Assembly (NCBI GenBank): GCA_023389535.1 | Contig: JAEWEH010000178.1 | Location: 1 to 8,196, forward strand | DNA: 8,196 nucleotides | Source: Pseudomonadota bacterium | GTDB lineage: Bacteria > Pseudomonadota > Gammaproteobacteria > Burkholderiales > Burkholderiaceae_B | Reading direction: 5' to 3' | Shown here: one piece after another, positions 6,807 to 8,196 of the stretch | How the letters are laid out: each line of letters starts with the position of its first letter | Position numbering within the stretch: position 1 is the stretch's first letter | Translations under genes and position numbers: made by a program | Notes under the pieces: generated by a model | Database searches by the model: none | What the model saw: the letters and a program-made list of their open reading frames with translations, nothing else | What the model was told of the DNA's origin: nothing

Positions 6807-6814
6807 AGGAAGAG
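6807..6814 (+). promoter_or_regulatory. Ribosome binding site of liuB
   Basis: The purine-rich AGGAAGAG ends 2 nt before the ATG at 6817, with its AGGA core 6 nt away. The 26-bp gap after the thiolase stop also has a run of six T (6792-6797) but no hairpin before it, so it is not a terminator, and readthrough into liuB is expected. Confidence 0.65.
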
Positions 6815-6816
6815 TA

Positions 6817-8196
6817 ATGCCCGTCATCGAATCCAGGATCAACCCGCGTTCACAGGCCTTCATCGAAAATGCTGACGCCATGCAGCAGCAGGTCGACGAC
6901 TTGCGCGCCCAGCTGCTGCAGACCGCCAAAGGCGGCAGCGAAACCGCGCGTGCCAAGCACTTGGCCCGCGGCAAGCTGCTGCCGCGCGATCGCGTGGAGC
7001 GCCTGCTGGACCCCGGCACGCCGTTCCTGGAGCTGTCTCCGATGGCGGCGCATAACGTCTACAACAATGATGCCCCCGGCGCGGGCATCATTACCGGCAT
7101 CGGCCGCGTGTCCGGCACGGAGTGCGTCATCGTCTGCAACGATGCCACGGTCAAGGGCGGGACTTATTATCCGCTGACCGTGAAGAAACACCTGCGTGCG
7201 CAGGAAATCGCGCAACAGAACCGCCTGCCCTGCATCTACCTGGTGGACTCCGGCGGCGCCAACCTGCCCAATCAGGACGAAGTCTTTCCCGATCGGGACC
7301 ATTTCGGCCGCATTTTCTACAACCAGGCCACGATGTCGGCGCAAGGCATCGCGCAGATTGCCGTGGTCATGGGGTCCTGCACCGCGGGCGGCGCCTACGT
7401 GCCCGCCATGAGCGATGAATCCATCATCGTCAAGAACCAGGGCACGATCTTCCTGGGCGGACCGCCTTTGGTGAAGGCGGCCACGGGCGAAGAAGTCACC
7501 GCCGAAGACTTGGGCGGGGGCGACGTGCACACCCGTTTGTCGGGCGTGGCCGACCATCTGGCCAACAACGACCTGCATGCGATCTACCTGGCGCGCAACG
7601 CGGTCGGCAGGCTGAATCATCACAAGCCCGTGCAGCTGCAGCGCAAGCCTTACGCCGAGCCGCTGTACGATCCGCAAGAGCTGAATGGCATCATCCCCAG
7701 CGACACGCGCAAACCCTACGATGTGCGCGAGGTCATCGCCCGCATCGTCGACGGCTCCGAATTCGACGAGTTCAAGGCACGCTATGGCACGACCCTGGTC
7801 ACCGGTTTTGCGCATATTCATGGCATGCCGGTAGGCATCATCGCCAACAACGGCATCCTGTTCTCGGAAGCCGCGCAAAAAGGCACGCACTTCATCGAGC
7901 TGTGCTGCCAACGCAAGATTCCGCTGGTATTCCTGCAGAACATCACCGGTTTCATGGTGGGCCGCAAGTACGAAAACGAAGGCATCGCGCGCCACGGCGC
8001 CAAGATGGTCACCGCGGTATCAACCGCCTCGGTGCCGAAGTTCACGATATTGATCGGCGGCTCGTTCGGCGCCGGCAACTATGGCATGTGCGGTCGCGCC
8101 TTCGGCCCCAGGCTGCTGTTCTTGTGGCCCAATGCACGCATCTCCGTCATGGGCGGCGAGCAGGCCGCCAGCGTGCTGGCCACCGTACGCCGCGAC
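6817..8196 (+). CDS. liuB: Methylcrotonyl-CoA carboxylase beta (carboxyltransferase) subunit, 3' end missing
   Basis: This is the carboxyltransferase subunit (LiuB, also mccB) of 3-methylcrotonyl-CoA carboxylase. It moves CO2 from the biotin carried by the alpha subunit to 3-methylcrotonyl-CoA, giving 3-methylglutaconyl-CoA in leucine degradation. The window holds 460 codons with no stop, so about 75 residues of the usual ~535 lie beyond the right edge. Visible motifs are [20 protein letters not shown] (141-160), [16 protein letters not shown] (186-201), [17 protein letters not shown] (211-227), KGTHFIELC (355-363), QNITGFMVG (374-382) and [19 protein letters not shown] (414-432). [15 protein letters not shown] (437-451) follows. 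The glycine pairs form the oxyanion holes of the crotonase-like fold. Geranyl-CoA carboxylase beta is the closest alternative, but the liuR/liuA context favours MCC. A biotin subunit, enoyl hydratase and HMG-CoA lyase are expected downstream. Confidence 0.95.
   Translation, partial: MPVIESRINPRSQAFIENADAMQQQVDDLRAQLLQTAKGGSETARAKHLARGKLLPRDRVERLLDPGTPFLELSPMAAHNVYNNDAPGAGIITGIGRVSGTECVIVCNDATVKGGTYYPLTVKKHLRAQEIAQQNRLPCIYLVDSGGANLPNQDEVFPDRDHFGRIFYNQATMSAQGIAQIAVVMGSCTAGGAYVPAMSDESIIVKNQGTIFLGGPPLVKAATGEEVTAEDLGGGDVHTRLSGVADHLANNDLHAIYLARNAVGRLNHHKPVQLQRKPYAEPLYDPQELNGIIPSDTRKPYDVREVIARIVDGSEFDEFKARYGTTLVTGFAHIHGMPVGIIANNGILFSEAAQKGTHFIELCCQRKIPLVFLQNITGFMVGRKYENEGIARHGAKMVTAVSTASVPKFTILIGGSFGAGNYGMCGRAFGPRLLFLWPNARISVMGGEQAASVLATVRRD

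Noticed and set aside
6791..6816. A T6 run between the thiolase gene and liuB as a terminator
   Set aside because: No stem precedes the T-run, and liuB follows with a good ribosome binding site, so an intrinsic terminator is unlikely.
6850..7995. A 381-codon minus-strand open frame opposite liuB
   Set aside because: It is a shadow of the forward carboxyltransferase reading frame, with no recognisable motif and no ribosome binding site of note.
1..8196. Search for a mobile element, CRISPR array, tRNA/rRNA, toxin-antitoxin, prophage or defence genes
   Set aside because: No transposase or integrase motifs, direct-repeat arrays, tRNA-like folds or foreign-looking composition were seen; nearly all of the sequence is accounted for by seven metabolic, transport or regulatory genes.

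Overview
The window is a GC-rich, densely packed piece of a bacterial chromosome. Protein sequences and gene order point to a betaproteobacterium of the order Burkholderiales, probably the Alcaligenaceae (Bordetella/Achromobacter type). That placement rests on remembered family resemblance, for example the Burkholderia-like AceK, and not on a search. It is a catabolic locus for leucine/isovalerate (a liu cluster). I see no mobile element, CRISPR array, tRNA, rRNA, phage or defence genes.

Layout. (1) 14-640 (+): a LysE/RhtB-type amino-acid exporter. (2) 684-1754 (-): a metallo-beta-lactamase-fold hydrolase, convergent with the exporter. A GC hairpin lies in the 43-bp gap. (3) 1755-1851: a 97-bp divergent promoter region with a perfect 16-bp palindrome (1823-1838). 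(4) 1852-2238 (+): the MerR-family regulator LiuR. (5) 2239-2434: an intergenic region with an AT-rich patch and a perfect 20-bp palindrome (2343-2362) related to the first. Both are very likely LiuR operators. (6) 2435-8196 (+): a probable operon of isovaleryl-CoA dehydrogenase (liuA), isocitrate dehydrogenase kinase/phosphatase (aceK), acetyl-CoA C-acetyltransferase and the beta (carboxyltransferase) subunit of methylcrotonyl-CoA carboxylase (liuB). liuB runs off the right edge after 460 codons.

How the genes fit together. LiuA oxidises isovaleryl-CoA to 3-methylcrotonyl-CoA, and LiuB with a biotin subunit (expected downstream, not seen) carboxylates it. The pathway ends in acetyl-CoA and acetoacetate. 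The thiolase would cleave acetoacetyl-CoA to two acetyl-CoA. AceK controls isocitrate dehydrogenase and so sends carbon into the glyoxylate shunt, which is needed when acetyl-CoA is the carbon source. Placing aceK inside the leucine operon therefore makes metabolic sense: the shunt switch is co-expressed with an acetyl-CoA-producing pathway.

The most interesting points are regulatory and architectural. They are the paired palindromic operators, the insertion of aceK between liuA and the thiolase gene, a possible 30-codon leader frame whose stop overlaps an aceK start (ATGA), and an 8-nt overlap of aceK with the thiolase gene. I did not find an undescribed system. Most of the window is conserved metabolism.
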